From Chenopodium formosanum (Eukaryota > Streptophyta > Magnoliopsida > Caryophyllales > Amaranthaceae): a stretch of DNA of 64,000 bases. The notes under the pieces are model-generated. The model did no database searches, was not told the origin of the DNA, and worked only from the letters and a program-made list of their open reading frames with translations. The position numbers were made by a program, and so were the translations under genes. Numbering within the stretch: position 1 is the stretch's first letter; the number at the start of each line of letters is the position of its first letter. This document shows positions 35,511 to 46,624 of the stretch, piece after piece. The stretch lies in assembly GCA_024500155.1 (NCBI GenBank), contig CM044856.1, forward strand, positions 53,258,303 through 53,322,302, read 5' to 3'.

Positions 35511-35597
35511 ACACCTCGATCTGTCTTTTGGGAAGTTCTTGAAAAGAGAAGCATCTATGAAGATCCCATTGGAGTTCTGGACCGAAGCTCTACCTAG

Positions 35598-36827
35598 ATG
35601 GATTTCATCCGGGCTTATCTTTCAGACGGCACACTTCCTGATTTGCCACAAGAAGCAGCCGTCCTGAAGAAGCGAGATGCGAGCTTCGAGTTGAGAAATG
35701 GAGAACTCTTCAAGGCGGGGTTTCTTAAGCCCCTGTTGAAGTCTGTCACCCTAGAAAAGGGGAAGGAAGTTCTCGAAGACTTGCACTCGGGATTCTGCGC
35801 CTCCCACATAGGCGGCAGGTCCCTAGCCATCAGAGCCAGACGACATTACTTTTGGCCCACTCTTGAGGCAGACGCCAAGGAGTTGGTGAAGAAATGTGAC
35901 AAGTGCCAAAAATTTGGCAAACTCATTCACCGTCCGGCTACTGATCTAACGGCCATCCACAGCCCAATCCCGTTTGCAAAATGGGGCATGGACATCCTAG
36001 GTCCTTACACGCCTGCTCCAGGCGAAAAGCGCTACATCCTGGTGGCTGTGGATTATTTCACCAAGTGGGTGGAGGCTAAGGCGGTTAAGAATATCAAGAC
36101 CTCAGACGTAATTTCCTTCATCTGGGAGAACATTATCACCCGGTATGGGGTACCTATGTCTATGGTGTTTGATAACGGTCCTCAGTTTGAGACGCCTCAG
36201 CTAAAAACTTGGTTGGGAGATCAGGGGATCTCAAGCTATTTTGCATCCGTCGGCCGGCCCCAAGCAAACGGCCAAGTTGAAGCCTTCAACAAACTCATCT
36301 CAGAAGGAATTCAGAAGAAAATAGAAAGAGCCGGTGGCTTGTGGGCAGAAGAGTTAATTCATGTCCTATGGGCCATCCGGACAACAGAAAAAGGGGCAAC
36401 CGGTGAAACCCCATTTCTCATGGTTTACGGTGCTGAAGCTGTCTTGCCCATCGAACGTTACGAGCCGACTCTCAGGGTCATGCTATATGACGAAGAGGCA
36501 AACTGGGAAGCAATGCGTCTGGCATTGGATTCACTCCCTGAACGCAGGGGAAACGCCACCTTGCGTCATGAGATTTACCGTCTGAGAATGACTAGAGCCT
36601 ACAACAAAAAAGTACACAAGCGTCCCCTGAAAGTTGACGACTTAGTGTTACGGAAAATGGAGGCAACCGGTAGGGCCAATGAGGTGGGGAAGCTAACTCT
36701 AAATTGGAAAGGCCCCTACCGGATCTATGAAGAAGTAAGGGACGGCACCTACCGCCTGGAAACTCCAGACGATAGGCGCTTGCCTAGAACTTGGAATGTA
36801 GACAATCTGAAAAGGTACTACTTCTGA
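35598..36827 (+). CDS. E4 integrase
   Basis: A 409-residue open segment. The HHCC zinc-binding domain ends in CDKCQKFGK. The core carries D (GMDILGPY), D (FDNGPQF) and E (QVEAFNKL), so the DDE triad is present. A C-terminal GPYRIYEEVRDGTYRL-type region follows, and there is no chromodomain. It is the best preserved module of the element but is cut off from gag by upstream stops. Confidence 0.9.
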   Translation: MDFIRAYLSDGTLPDLPQEAAVLKKRDASFELRNGELFKAGFLKPLLKSVTLEKGKEVLEDLHSGFCASHIGGRSLAIRARRHYFWPTLEADAKELVKKCDKCQKFGKLIHRPATDLTAIHSPIPFAKWGMDILGPYTPAPGEKRYILVAVDYFTKWVEAKAVKNIKTSDVISFIWENIITRYGVPMSMVFDNGPQFETPQLKTWLGDQGISSYFASVGRPQANGQVEAFNKLISEGIQKKIERAGGLWAEELIHVLWAIRTTEKGATGETPFLMVYGAEAVLPIERYEPTLRVMLYDEEANWEAMRLALDSLPERRGNATLRHEIYRLRMTRAYNKKVHKRPLKVDDLVLRKMEATGRANEVGKLTLNWKGPYRIYEEVRDGTYRLETPDDRRLPRTWNVDNLKRYYF

Positions 36828-37977
36828 GAATGTAAATTTTTTGTAAACAATGAGTCAATTGAGAAATCAGACTTTGTTTGCAAGCTAGTTTTGTTTTTCC
36901 GCCTGGGTAATACTCAGATGGATTCGTTATGTATTTTTACTAATTTTGACTTAATAATTACCTGTTCGCCTGGGTAATGACCCAGACGAATTTTTTGTGT
37001 TTAACTAAGTTCGATACTTAGTGTAATTCAATGACATTTGGCTAAAAACTAAGCACAAAAACGTTTAGTGGCTACACAACCGGTCTCAAACAAGACCAGA
37101 GGCTAAAATGGCCGGATGGTTGCTCATTTTATAAAAATCGCCTGTCCCAACATGGACAAAGGCGTCCGGCGACACCCCTCCGGGTGCAATCGTCGCAGAG
37201 AACAGACCATCTGTCGGTTCTACGTACCCATGCAGAAGGCAAAAATTGAACGACCAAATTGGTCAAACTCGTAGCCGTCTGACCAAAATAACCTGTGAAG
37301 AACGATCAAGTTACCAAATACCGGATGCCCTAAGGCATCAGTCGGTCACCAGCTGAAGTTCTCACTTAGGTTATTTTTTCCAAAATTGCTTTTCCTACCC
37401 CAATTGGGGCAAAAGAATTGTTCAATGGCTATGAAATCTCTGCCAAGAAGGACAAACACCGTGTGGGTAGTGATTGGCTCGCCTGTTGTTGTACGGCTGT
37501 GCACTTGGTTTGGGGCAATCACTACTATGATTGATTGACTTACAAACATATCATGCTCTTTGCAGCATCAGACGTTTTCAGGTCAATCAACAAACTTCAC
37601 TTGAAACCAATCACACAACCGTCTAGGGGCAAGGATAGCTAGACTATTGATAAGTTAGGCAAAAAATCGCCGCATGCTTTTGATAAGTTAGGCCAAAATG
37701 AAAAATTAAAATTTGCAAAAATTAAAATTCAGACGCAAAAGGATCTTAACTGACTCAGTCGGTGCATTTCATAAAAGTCCACCCAACCAAACGGTTGTAG
37801 TGGATTAAATGTTAACCGGACCCCGTCCGGGAGAAAGAGAAATTGTTAATAAACTCGGCTCCTTAGCCGGTAAATACAAATATACTCGGCACACAGGCCG
37901 GAAAAACAAGTTTTGGCATACTGCCGCTGAATAAAAGAAAAAATAAAAACAGAGGCTTGCATACTGCCGCTGAATGG
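36828..37977. other. E4 intergenic region between convergent genes
   Basis: No coding domain. Two repeats of a CGCCTGGGTAAT...CAGAYG core lie at 36900-36930 and 36966-36995. A TAGGCNAAAA-type pair lies near 37660-37700. The sense gene (ends 36827) and antisense gene (ends 37978) both point into it, so it must hold 3' ends in both directions. Confidence 0.5.
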
Positions 37978-40900
37978 TCACTTCTTGCCTGCAGACGGTG
38001 CCTCCTGGTCCTCCTCCTCATCATCTGAGGGTATCTCCTGTGCTTCACCCGGACCAGGTAGCTGAGGCGTGGACGGCTCGTTGTTGGAGTTGACCCAGGC
38101 TTCGAAAGAGTCAGGCTCTAGCTCGCCTCTATCCCTTAATTACACCACGTACTCGGCATAGTTGTGAGCCAGTGCCCAAACGATGTAATCTACGTTTGGG
38201 TACAAGGCAGCCCATGTAACACCCCGTCCTTTTTGGAACTGGAAGCGTTAGAGAAATTACGCTTGAACGAGAGGCTACTTAACTTCGATTAGAAAAGTCA
38301 AGCTTAACCTAGGTCTAAAAGTCAAATTTAACTTATTCACACATCCAAATTAAGTTGTTTAAGCTAAGCACAAACTATGTGAACAAAAGAAAATAGCGAA
38401 CAAACGAAATTTAACATGGACAAATCAATTACATTCAAAAGCCAAGGGCAGAACAACCCTTATCGGCCAAACTACACTAAATTCAAAATAATTAAACAGT
38501 CAACTAACAACAAAGGCATACAAGCCTAAAAGTTAGGTTCTAAACTCTCAATCCCCAACCCAGCGTCACAGATATCAAATAAACAAATGAAACCTGCAAA
38601 TTATAACAACGTTCCACAATCAGTGGGGAGCAACTAGCAGTTCTCCCTCAAATCAGAAATAGAAGATCTTAGACTTAAATTAACAGAAAGAAACCATAAC
38701 CACAATAAACTTGAAAACTCGAATGAAATCACTTAAAACCATCAAACCATACAAACAATGAAATATTTCAAAATAAACTTAAAACAGAAATATCAATATT
38801 AAATCACTCAATTTCAATCATAATAATATATAGACTTCAAATAAGTAATAATTTATTAGTTTAAACATTTCAAAACAAAAACCTTCAAAACAGTAGAACT
38901 GGCATGGAGGGAATGCTAGTGGCCTTGCAATCCACTTCCTAAGGTTTGTCAGGATGAACCCCCGGTCATCTCGCAGTGACCGTGTCTAAGATTGGCCAAC
39001 TCCCGGTTATGGGTAGATGCCTATAAGGTCTTACACACCCCCGGACGACAACAATTAACCCAGGTTGAGCTACCTAAGACTCTCAATCCAGGTAGTTAGC
39101 ATGTTCATTAACCATCGGGAAGCAACTCGGCCTCACACCCGACTATGGCCCCACACACAATTCAAAATCAATTAAAATAAATAATATAATATATTTCATT
39201 TAGAAATCTGCAGAGAAGCAAAAAATGGTCTTACACTCAATTCAAATTGCATAAGAAAATCATATTTCTTAAATTCAATTGAAACTCCCTTTCAAAACAC
39301 ACTTCAACTTAATAAAACACAAAAGGTATCGTCTGAGTTTGGGAATATAATTAATTATCGAAATTCAACAATTAAGTGCATTCACAACTCTTGGTGAAGT
39401 GATGCTAAAGACAGTGTTATCCTTCTCTAAAGCATTACGACGTCGACAATACAATTACAACCCACACATATTCAAACACACATAGAAATATTTCACTTTA
39501 GGGGTTTATAATACCCAAAAATTCACACATCACTTATTAACATATAAATTCAACTAACACATAATAGTTATAATAAAAATCCCATAAATTCATTTTATTA
39601 CACAACAAATCCAAACTAGAATTTCATAAAACAACCAAAACAGGACAACAACAAGTAACTCCGAAAATCATCATAAAAACCCAACCAAACATGCTTAAAA
39701 CGCAAAATAAAAATTAAGGCATATACATACACTCATTAGGCATCATATAAAACCATTCCAAACTTAAAATTCAAAAGAGAACATGCCAAATTAAAGTCAT
39801 ATTTACAGCAGCCCCTACACTAATGTACAGCAGTACCAACTATACCAAATCACCCAAAAACCCACCTTTAACATGAAACTAAGCTTAGCCCATTTTAGTA
39901 CACACTCTAAAAACACGATAGGCCATATTAAACATGCATTTGCGCTTAGAAACCAATGAATACACAATTGAAAATCACCATCCTTCACACGCCTAGCAAG
40001 TTAGGGGCAGTAGCTATGTTGCACTAATTTAGACACTTTAAACTATCTTAAATCACATAAAATCATGCTATATCAATTTAGGGAATATCTTAACATGATG
40101 CTAATTCAAATTAGGCAATAAAGTCAATCAAGATAATTAATTTAAGACCTAAAAAGATATATTAAACATGATGTCAGCAATCCAAGAGTTTAGAATATAC
40201 ATGCTCATAAAAAGATAGAATTTTGCATATAAACATGGAATTTCGCTATGGTATGAACTCCAAAATAATCCTAACATGACAACTTGGAAGATATATTCAA
40301 TTGGTCACAAATATAAGATATATACATGCTCATAAACTCAATCTAACATCACGTTCTTAATTCACGTTGGCAGCACAACTTGTCTCACAAAATCAGTCAT
40401 TTGGAAGCCTTAAACACCTCCGAATTTTACCCATAATATATCAAATCGATTGTAAAACAATCCTCTACAATAATATGAAATATAGTCATTGAAATTAAGG
40501 CTTAACCACGACCAGAAAGAACTATAGAAACAGCAGTCTCACACACACACATCAGTCACGTACATCATACCTGTAAGCCTCAAAATCATGTTATAACTTG
40601 ATTAAAACACATCAAAAACATCATAAAACAATTAGGGATTGATAGTAAATCAAAATAGGCATGAAATTCATGTGTTAAACACATAAAATAAGGCCAAATT
40701 CATTCCCAAACCAGACATACTCACTACATACGAAAATTGAAACCATTCCTAACCCTAACATGATTTCTACCCATCAATTCAACCCTAAAACCTAGCATTT
40801 CTAATCTAAGGGAAGAAAGGCTAGTTACCTCTTAAATGATGGCAATAAAAATCAGATTAAAGTTCAGCAAGGGTTGCTCACCAAAACGCCCCACACGAAG

Positions 40901-43900
40901 CTCCATTCACCCCTTTGTCTTGATGTTCTTGAGTACAATTGAGTGCTCGAATTTGAGAGGAAAAGCAACAGCAAATTAACCACAAAAATCCCCATGTTTG
41001 AGCCTTGAGATCACACAAAAATTTTGAGGGAAAGAAGGAGAGAAACAGATGAGATGCAAGCAGCGAAAAGAACGCTCAATCATCTTGTTTTGTACGCTTA
41101 AAAGAGAGGAAGAAGAAGGGTCTTGGACAGCCACTTAAAGAGGAGTAAAGGGGGTCTTATTGCATGAGTAACTAGGGAGTTTAGGCTTTAAAAACTGATT
41201 AATAATCAGCCTTAAGGCTGCCATGAGAGAGGAGAGAAATTGGGCTTCAAATGAGCTTCATATAAACCCTAACTTAAGCTACACTTATGGGCTTGAATGA
41301 ATGATTAATTTAGGCTTAAGAATGAGATTAGGAAAGCTACTTATCTTAATCTATTTATTCATGAAAGTTTTAAGGGAAAAACCCGACCCATAGATAAAAG
41401 CTAGTTGGCTCAAAACTAGACTAGAAAAGAAATGTAATGGAAGGCATTTTAAAACGCGTTCAAAAACGGTAATATAGATTCTATTACTGATATCTCAATA
41501 ATAATAATGAAAGTAATTATTTAAATCACAATATTGAAATTGTATATAAAGTTCATAAGTACCGAAAAGCGACATAAAAGACGAAATGTGAAATCAGTAA
41601 TATTATTCATTTATAATGACCTAATTAATAAACGGACATTATAATGAGTTTTATAAATAAAAGAATTAAAGAATACTTTATAAACAATACAGTACCAATT
41701 TGCTAAACGAGTTGACGGAATCACCCAATACAACTTTATTTATCAATATTGATATGATTGCATGTAAAACGTTTTTAAAACTCCAAAAATCATTTTATAC
41801 CTATTAGATTGGTACTTTAGTCAAGGAATCACCCATGATGACCTGTATCAATCGCAATAGATTAGATATTAAAATTACATATAATTTAGTAGCACTTACT
41901 AAACTGATGCTTAAGCTTAAGGAATCACCCTATAAGGCTAATATCAATTTAGACAAGTCAAATACATTTGAAATGATAAAAACTCTAATATGAAACCTTT
42001 TTAAATAATAACTTTCAAACGTTATGTCAAAATACTATAATTAGAGTCTAAAAAGGTTGGGATGACCTTTAAAACAAAGAACGGTCTTAATAATTAAATT
42101 AGCATTTTAATTTAGAAATTGAGATTTAAATTATAAATTAGGCTTTATAGGTTGAAACACACACAAAGTAATGGTTCAAAAATACGGGGTGTTACAGCCC
42201 AGGCGATCTTCATACGGGCGTCATTGTCAGCGTCACTCTCAGCAACAAGGCGGTTTTGCTCCGCCTCCAGGGTTGCTGCAAAGTTCTTCTGAGCCTAAGC
42301 AGCCTCCTTCTGTAGTTTCTCAACCTTGGTCTTCAGGTTGGTGTTCTCTTCAGAAACACCCTAAAGTGTGCCAAGGTCCGTCTAGGCCTTCTTGAGCACC
42401 TCATCAGCCTTTTTGGCGCTTTCATCCGCCTTCTTCTAGGCCTCTTCGCCTTCTTCCGGGCCGTCTCAGCATCAGTCGCCCGCTGTTTGGTCGTCTCCAG
42501 ATTCGACTCTAGCTGCTGGTTTCTTGACGCCTGTGTCATAATGATTGCTTTAGTTTCAAGTTCATTTACGATAGTCGAGTGTAAAGCAATATTATCAGCG
42601 TCTATGGCGGACTTCTTGGCCCTTTTTACCTCTTCCTGTTTGCGGGAATAAGGACGTTTGAGCCCGTCCACCCGCAGCATGGCCTGCAAAAAAGCAAGCG
42701 GTATAAGTATTGCAGGCGGGATAAAACACTTGGAAAGAAATAAATTTGACAAGTTTCTTACCTCAGCCAGAAGGGATAGAATGCGTTCCACATTGAACGT
42801 CTCTATCCCAGGGATACTGTCTTTATCCCTCTTTCGGACGGCTTCCAGCATGGCCTTGGCATGCTTCTGGACGTCTGGCCAGCGGGGAGATTGATCTGCA
42901 CCACAATCAATACGTGATGAGTGCGAAACTAAGGCGGCACCTATCTATTGCCGACCGTCTGAGGATGACGTCTGTTGGGAGTGGGATTTCACTTGCAAAG
43001 GCCACCCTAGCTCGGGCGAGGATTTAAAAGGGTTCTTACCTTCAGAGCCGGCCAAGCGGGAACCGCTTGCAGGCGTAGTGAACCCCCCGGTTGCTGAAAA
43101 GGGGTTGACGAGATCGAGGCACAAGCTTCCGCCTACCTTCTCGTTTTGCCCCGCTATCCGCATCTGCTGATGCCCGGCTGAGGCGCCAGGAGTTGACGCG
43201 GAGGTGGATTTTTTTATTTTTTTGAGAGCGGAGGGGGTCTCCTCCCTAGCCCGTTTAAGTTGTTTCTCAAACGTCTTTCCAATCTCACCCCCTGCGAAAA
43301 TGACAAAGTTAAAGTTAGCATCCGGGAAAAATAATTTCTAAACAATTTAAGAGAGGGTCAAGCGTCTATTACCTTGGCCTTGACCTCAGCCGCAACTTTC
43401 TCCGCAAGCTGCTTCCGGATGAGTGCAGAAGATCGCTGGGGAGTCTTCTCAGTTGGCAACATGTTTAGAGCTTCTTCAACAAAAAAGAAAGAAATTGGTC
43501 AATATCATAAATCAATCCCGATACAAAAATACTACAGACGGATATAAACTCAGGTGCATACGTTTGGCAAACATGTGCCCTAGCCCGCAGGCGGCTAGGA
43601 AGCACTCGTCCCTGAACCAAGCGCTCTTTGGGATCCAGTTCTTGGGGACTTTTATTGTTTCCCCGGTTGACAAGGTTGCGTCTGTGAGGCCGAAAAAGTC
43701 TGGCTCAATGATCTTGTCAAAATCTTCGTCTGGGATCCGGGGAAGAGCACACTTCCGGCCCATCAAGTCTGGCTTCTTATTGTACAGACGGAATTCATAA
43801 TTCTCCCGTCTGCTTGGAGCTGACATCAGGTAGAACCTGTGTTTCCAGCCGTCGAATTTTGAGACCTTGTCCAAGGTCATCATGTATTGAGGATGCGTGG

Positions 43901-44780
43901 TTAGAGTATACCACGCCCTCTAGCCGCCTGGGCTTCTGCTAAGATAATGCATACTAGCAAAAGCCTCCCAGCCGGGGTTAAGCCCCTGGAACTCGCAGGC
44001 GGCAACATACCCCAGAATGTTTGTCCAAGAGTTGGGGGTAAGCTGCCAGACTCCGAAGCCGTAGCCTCTCAAAATTGCCTTCACCGCCTGGTGAAGGGGG
44101 AAGCGAAGACCAGCCTTGAACGCCGCTTCATAACAGCCGAAATAGTTGTTGGCGTTCTCTTGATCGTCCTCCCAGGCGATGGTGCCATTCTCAGGCGGCA
44201 CCCGGATCCTATACCCGTCCCCTAGCGGGTGCATTTGAGTAAAATTCTTTAAGTTTTCCTCCATTAGGATCCAGTCCTTGGAGGAGACGTGGATGTTGAA
44301 GGGATCATCCTTCTCGTTCCATTTTTTCCTTTCTTCTTCCTCGCTATCCTGAAGCGGGGGTAAATCGTCACTACTCTCAGAGGTAGAGGCGGGGCTCTCG
44401 CTCTCCGTCTCTTCCTCATTTTGGGTCAAGGGGGCAGAGACGGCCTCGTCGCCGCCTTGGTCGCACTCTTCCAAAAAGGAATCAGCGGGAGTTGAAGGGG
44501 CGCGCGGAGGGGATCTCTCTAGAGCCGTCTGGTCTCCCTGACCAGACGTTTCTTCCTCAGGCATTTGGCCACCTGAGCCTTCGCTTCTGTAATTTGGATC
44601 AGTTGTCGTCTGCATTGTCCGAGCTATTGTGTCTTGCACAGATACATAACTGGTCGGAATCCAAGGCAAAGGGTGGTCCCAACACCTCGAGACGACACTC
44701 CCAGTCCTAGACTCAACCGTCCCTAGTGACCGGCTGGACTCTAACCTAGGATGTGCCGTGTGTGTTGGTGATGCATCCAT
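37978..44780 (-). pseudogene. E4 antisense gene with Transposase_28-like domain, spliced, split by solo LTR
   Basis: ATG 44778-44780, last TGA 37978-37980. Exon 1 (44780 to about 43562) has an acidic, Ser-rich N-terminus. It then carries a FPLHQAVKAILRGYGFGVWQLTPNSWTNIL-type region (44120-44020) resembling the plant 'putative gypsy type transposon' family PF04195, continuing to KKPDLMGRKCALPRIP. An in-frame TAG sits at 43918. Later exons inferred from GT...AG: about 43473-43373, 43291-42970, 42895 to beyond 42760 (donor GAG/GTAAGAAAC), and 42687-42197 with heptad-rich Lys/Glu coiled coil. After the solo LTR, 38209-37978 ends in an acidic tail. Function is unknown; Grande-like elements are reported to carry such antisense ORFs. 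Confidence 0.72.
38215..42196 (+). mobile_element. Solo LTR, 3,982 bp, Tekay/Del-like termini
   Basis: TGTAACACCCCGTCC...ACGGGGTGTTACA, with target duplication GCCCA at 38210-38214 and 42197-42201. The TGTAACACCCC start and length near 4 kb are typical of plant Tekay/Del chromovirus LTRs. It is AT-rich with no long frame in either strand. Orientation cannot be fixed, because the termini are inverted repeats and no internal region remains; '+' is arbitrary. It splits the last coding exon of the E4 antisense gene. Confidence 0.9.
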
Positions 44781-44989
44781 TTATTGCAAGAAATATGTAC
44801 AAGCGGTGAAAAAGAAAAAGAGATGAGAGAGGCAGAGACGGTACCTTTTGAAGTGATATCGGAAACTAGGCGGGTCCGGCTTGGTCGATGGAAAACGAGC
44901 TTCTTGCTTGTGCCTGACTCAAACGGATGACTTCTGCTCTCTCAAAGTTCTTTCTCTGGAAAATCTTTGTAAACGTACAAAATTATGAG

Positions 44990-45130
44990 GGTAAACGGAT
45001 ATATATAGAGGGTAAATACGGGGGCATTCTCGTAATTTTTTCGGAAGGTGAACGGTTACTCCTTAATGGTAAAATTACCACCAATCGGAGCGTGACATGT
45101 GTCACAGATGCCACGTGGCGTGCCACGTCA
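44990..45130 (-). promoter_or_regulatory. Promoter of the E4 antisense gene
   Basis: On the minus strand a TATA box (CTCTATATATAT, 44999-45010) lies about 220 bp before the ATG at 44780. Upstream (45084-45130) there is a cluster of ACGT cores (CCACGTGG, GCCACGTCA) and a GTGACATGTGTCAC palindrome. G-box boxes of this type also occur in the sense LTR, so both directions could answer to the same bZIP/bHLH factors. Confidence 0.55.
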
Positions 45131-45136
45131 CATCTG

Positions 45137-45147
45137 TGAGGGGCAAA
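45137..45147 (+). other. Polypurine tract of E4
   Basis: TGAGGGGCAAA lies immediately before the 3' LTR. Confidence 0.7.
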
Positions 45148-45636
45148 TGTTTAGGGTAATTTTACCCTGCCACGTGGCCTAATCAGAGGGTGACACATGT
45201 TAGCCTCAGGATGGCCTAAAGTGGACCAATCCCTGCTTGACACGTGTCATCCCCGAAGTTAAGGGAAAAAAGGCGGCCTTCAGGCCCAAATCTCGAGAAA
45301 GCCGCAATGCGGCGCAACCCACCAATGATTAGGGACCAATGACCTAATCAGGGGCACAAATCCCGAGAACCCTATAATAGGGAGATTTCCCTCTTTTGGA
45401 TTGCACGTTTTACCATTTTTTATTACACACTGTCCCTGTGATAGAGACTTCTGAGCTTGGAATCCGAGCTGATATCCACCTAAATTTCCGTACTCTTTAT
45501 TCCTTTTCAAGTTACTAACTTGACCGTTGGAGGCGGAGCTCCAACCACCCGGAGTCTCCGTTATTTTGCAGGTACAGCTCAAGCCGGATCAGTCTTCGTG
45601 TTGTAACTCTCCCGAGGGACAAAAACACCCAAAACA
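45148..45636 (+). repeat. 3' LTR of E4 (489 bp)
   Basis: TGTTTAGGG...CCCAAAACA, followed by the target duplication TATAC. It differs from the 5' LTR at about 18 sites. Confidence 0.95.
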
Positions 45637-45930
45637 TATACATTTATCTACTAACTGTCCTTGTATTTTTTTGGAACAGGTTCCGCGGGAGACCGTGAAA
45701 GGCATGGTGAGGACCTTACGTGCTTTTCGAGCTGCTTATCGAAGAGCCCTCGTGACTTTGTCATGTCGTGATCATCGGATGATTGCGGTAAGTTTTATTT
45801 ATATATTTTTTTGACGAAGTTATTACATTGCATGTATTAATCGTTGGTTTAGGATTTTACAGGATGTACAACAGCCGTCTAGCAGTTGCAGAGCACCCAG
45901 AGCCCTTTTGTACACATTTTATTATTATTA

Positions 45931-46624
45931 TATTTTAGTAAAAACATTGTACATAGATTTCTTGTTTTTGTTGTACATATGACACACATTTTCTCTTTTT
46001 TTTTTTATATGTCATATTATTATTTTTTTTTGTTTCCATGTGTACTTAAAAAACAAAAAAAATTCCGAGGGAGGGAAAGGGTTCCCAACTTACCCCCCTC
46101 GAAAAAATAACAAAAGAAAGAAAGGAAAAGGAAAGAAAGAGAGAAAGAGGAAAAAACAAAACAAGAAAAAACAAAAATAAAAAAATAATAAAAAAAGAAA
46201 AGGAAATAAAGAACACAAGAGTTAGCAAAAGGCAAACATATTATTAGTCTTAAGATTTCATTAAGATTCTGTTGTTATGTAAGTTAAAATAAGGAAATAA
46301 TCCTAAACCACATGTCGCGACATAGGAGACACGCGCATCTAAAGGAGTTGCGCGCGGCTGTCGAGCGCATGTGATTTAGTTGCGCGCGGATGTCGCACGC
46401 AACTTCATGAGTTGCGCGCGCCACCTGTTTCTGAACTTTTGTTTGGGCAAAAATTGCCGAAAATTTGCCCCTCTTGGGTCTATTTAAGCATGGCTTTGTA
46501 TAGGTTTCTGATCATCTCGCATTCATTCGCTTAGTAATTTTATAAGAACTAAAAGAAATAATCTCTCTAAATCCTTATTTTTTTCTTCTCTCTTTCTCTC
46601 TTTTTTTTTTAAAAATATTGAACA
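45931..46624 (+). other. E2 non-coding with purine tract and CpG module
   Basis: A long A/G-rich tract (46060-46205) gives only low-complexity frames. A CpG module with GTTGCGCGCGG repeats lies at 46310-46434 and ends GCGCGCCACCTG. A CT-rich leader (46560-46615) follows, upstream of the ATG at 46625, so the module sits in promoter position of the antisense gene. Confidence 0.5.

Larger units (their letters stand above)
31080..36827 (+). pseudogene. gag-pol: E4 gag-pol polyprotein, 1,916 codons with nine stops
   Basis: Nearly all domains lie in one reading frame from ATG 31080 to TGA 36825-36827. Stops: TAA 31506; TAG 32088, 32427, 32907, 33630, 33945, 34128, 35466 and 35595. Only a local stretch near 32860-32960 reads better in another frame. 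Most TAGs stand where relatives have Gln (CAG) or Trp (TGG), for example FPD*VA, GFH*IPLW, NN*ADALSK. Domain order is gag, zinc knuckle, protease, RT, RNase H, archaeal-type RNase H, integrase. Without the stops the frame would be near full length for a Tat polyprotein, so decay is by point mutation, not rearrangement. Confidence 0.93.
30557..45636 (+). mobile_element. E4: complete Tat-lineage LTR retrotransposon, 15,080 bp
   Basis: A perfect 5 bp target duplication, TATAC, flanks it (30552-30556 and 45637-45641). 5' LTR 30557-31046 (490 bp), primer site 31049-31066, gag-pol 31080-36827, convergent antisense gene 44780-37978 (split by a solo LTR), antisense promoter 44990-45130, polypurine tract 45137-45147, 3' LTR 45148-45636 (489 bp). 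By eye the LTRs differ at about 18 of 490 positions (3-4%), mostly C/T or G/A, so insertion is moderately recent. The dual RNase H and antisense ORF place it in the Tat lineage (Grande/Retand-like). It is inserted in E2. Confidence 0.95.
29450..45930 (+). pseudogene. Putative spliced antisense gene of E2, split by E4
   Basis: I do not recognise the product. Splice-like signals on the + strand: a CT-rich leader ending at GTAAGT (29602); an acceptor TTGCAG at 30182 followed by an exon with ATG 30326 and an open segment 30376-30540 (EILPAAEDDEGIPF); a donor GTATATG; then after E4 an acceptor GGAACAG (45679), an exon 45680-45788 rich in Arg (RTLRAFRAAYRRAL), a donor GTAAG, an acceptor TTTTACAG (45862) and an exon carrying PSSSCRAP. 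E4 lies in the second intron. A frame change between ATG 30326 and 30376 suggests decay. It reads opposite to E2 gag-pol. Confidence 0.4.

Noticed and set aside
43947..44225. Plus-strand frames across 43947-44710
   Set aside because: Shadows of exon 1 of the E4 antisense gene, which has the domain similarity and promoter on the minus strand.
46020..46235. Two overlapping hydrophobic minus-strand frames
   Set aside because: Complement of a polypurine stretch; no start context or conservation.
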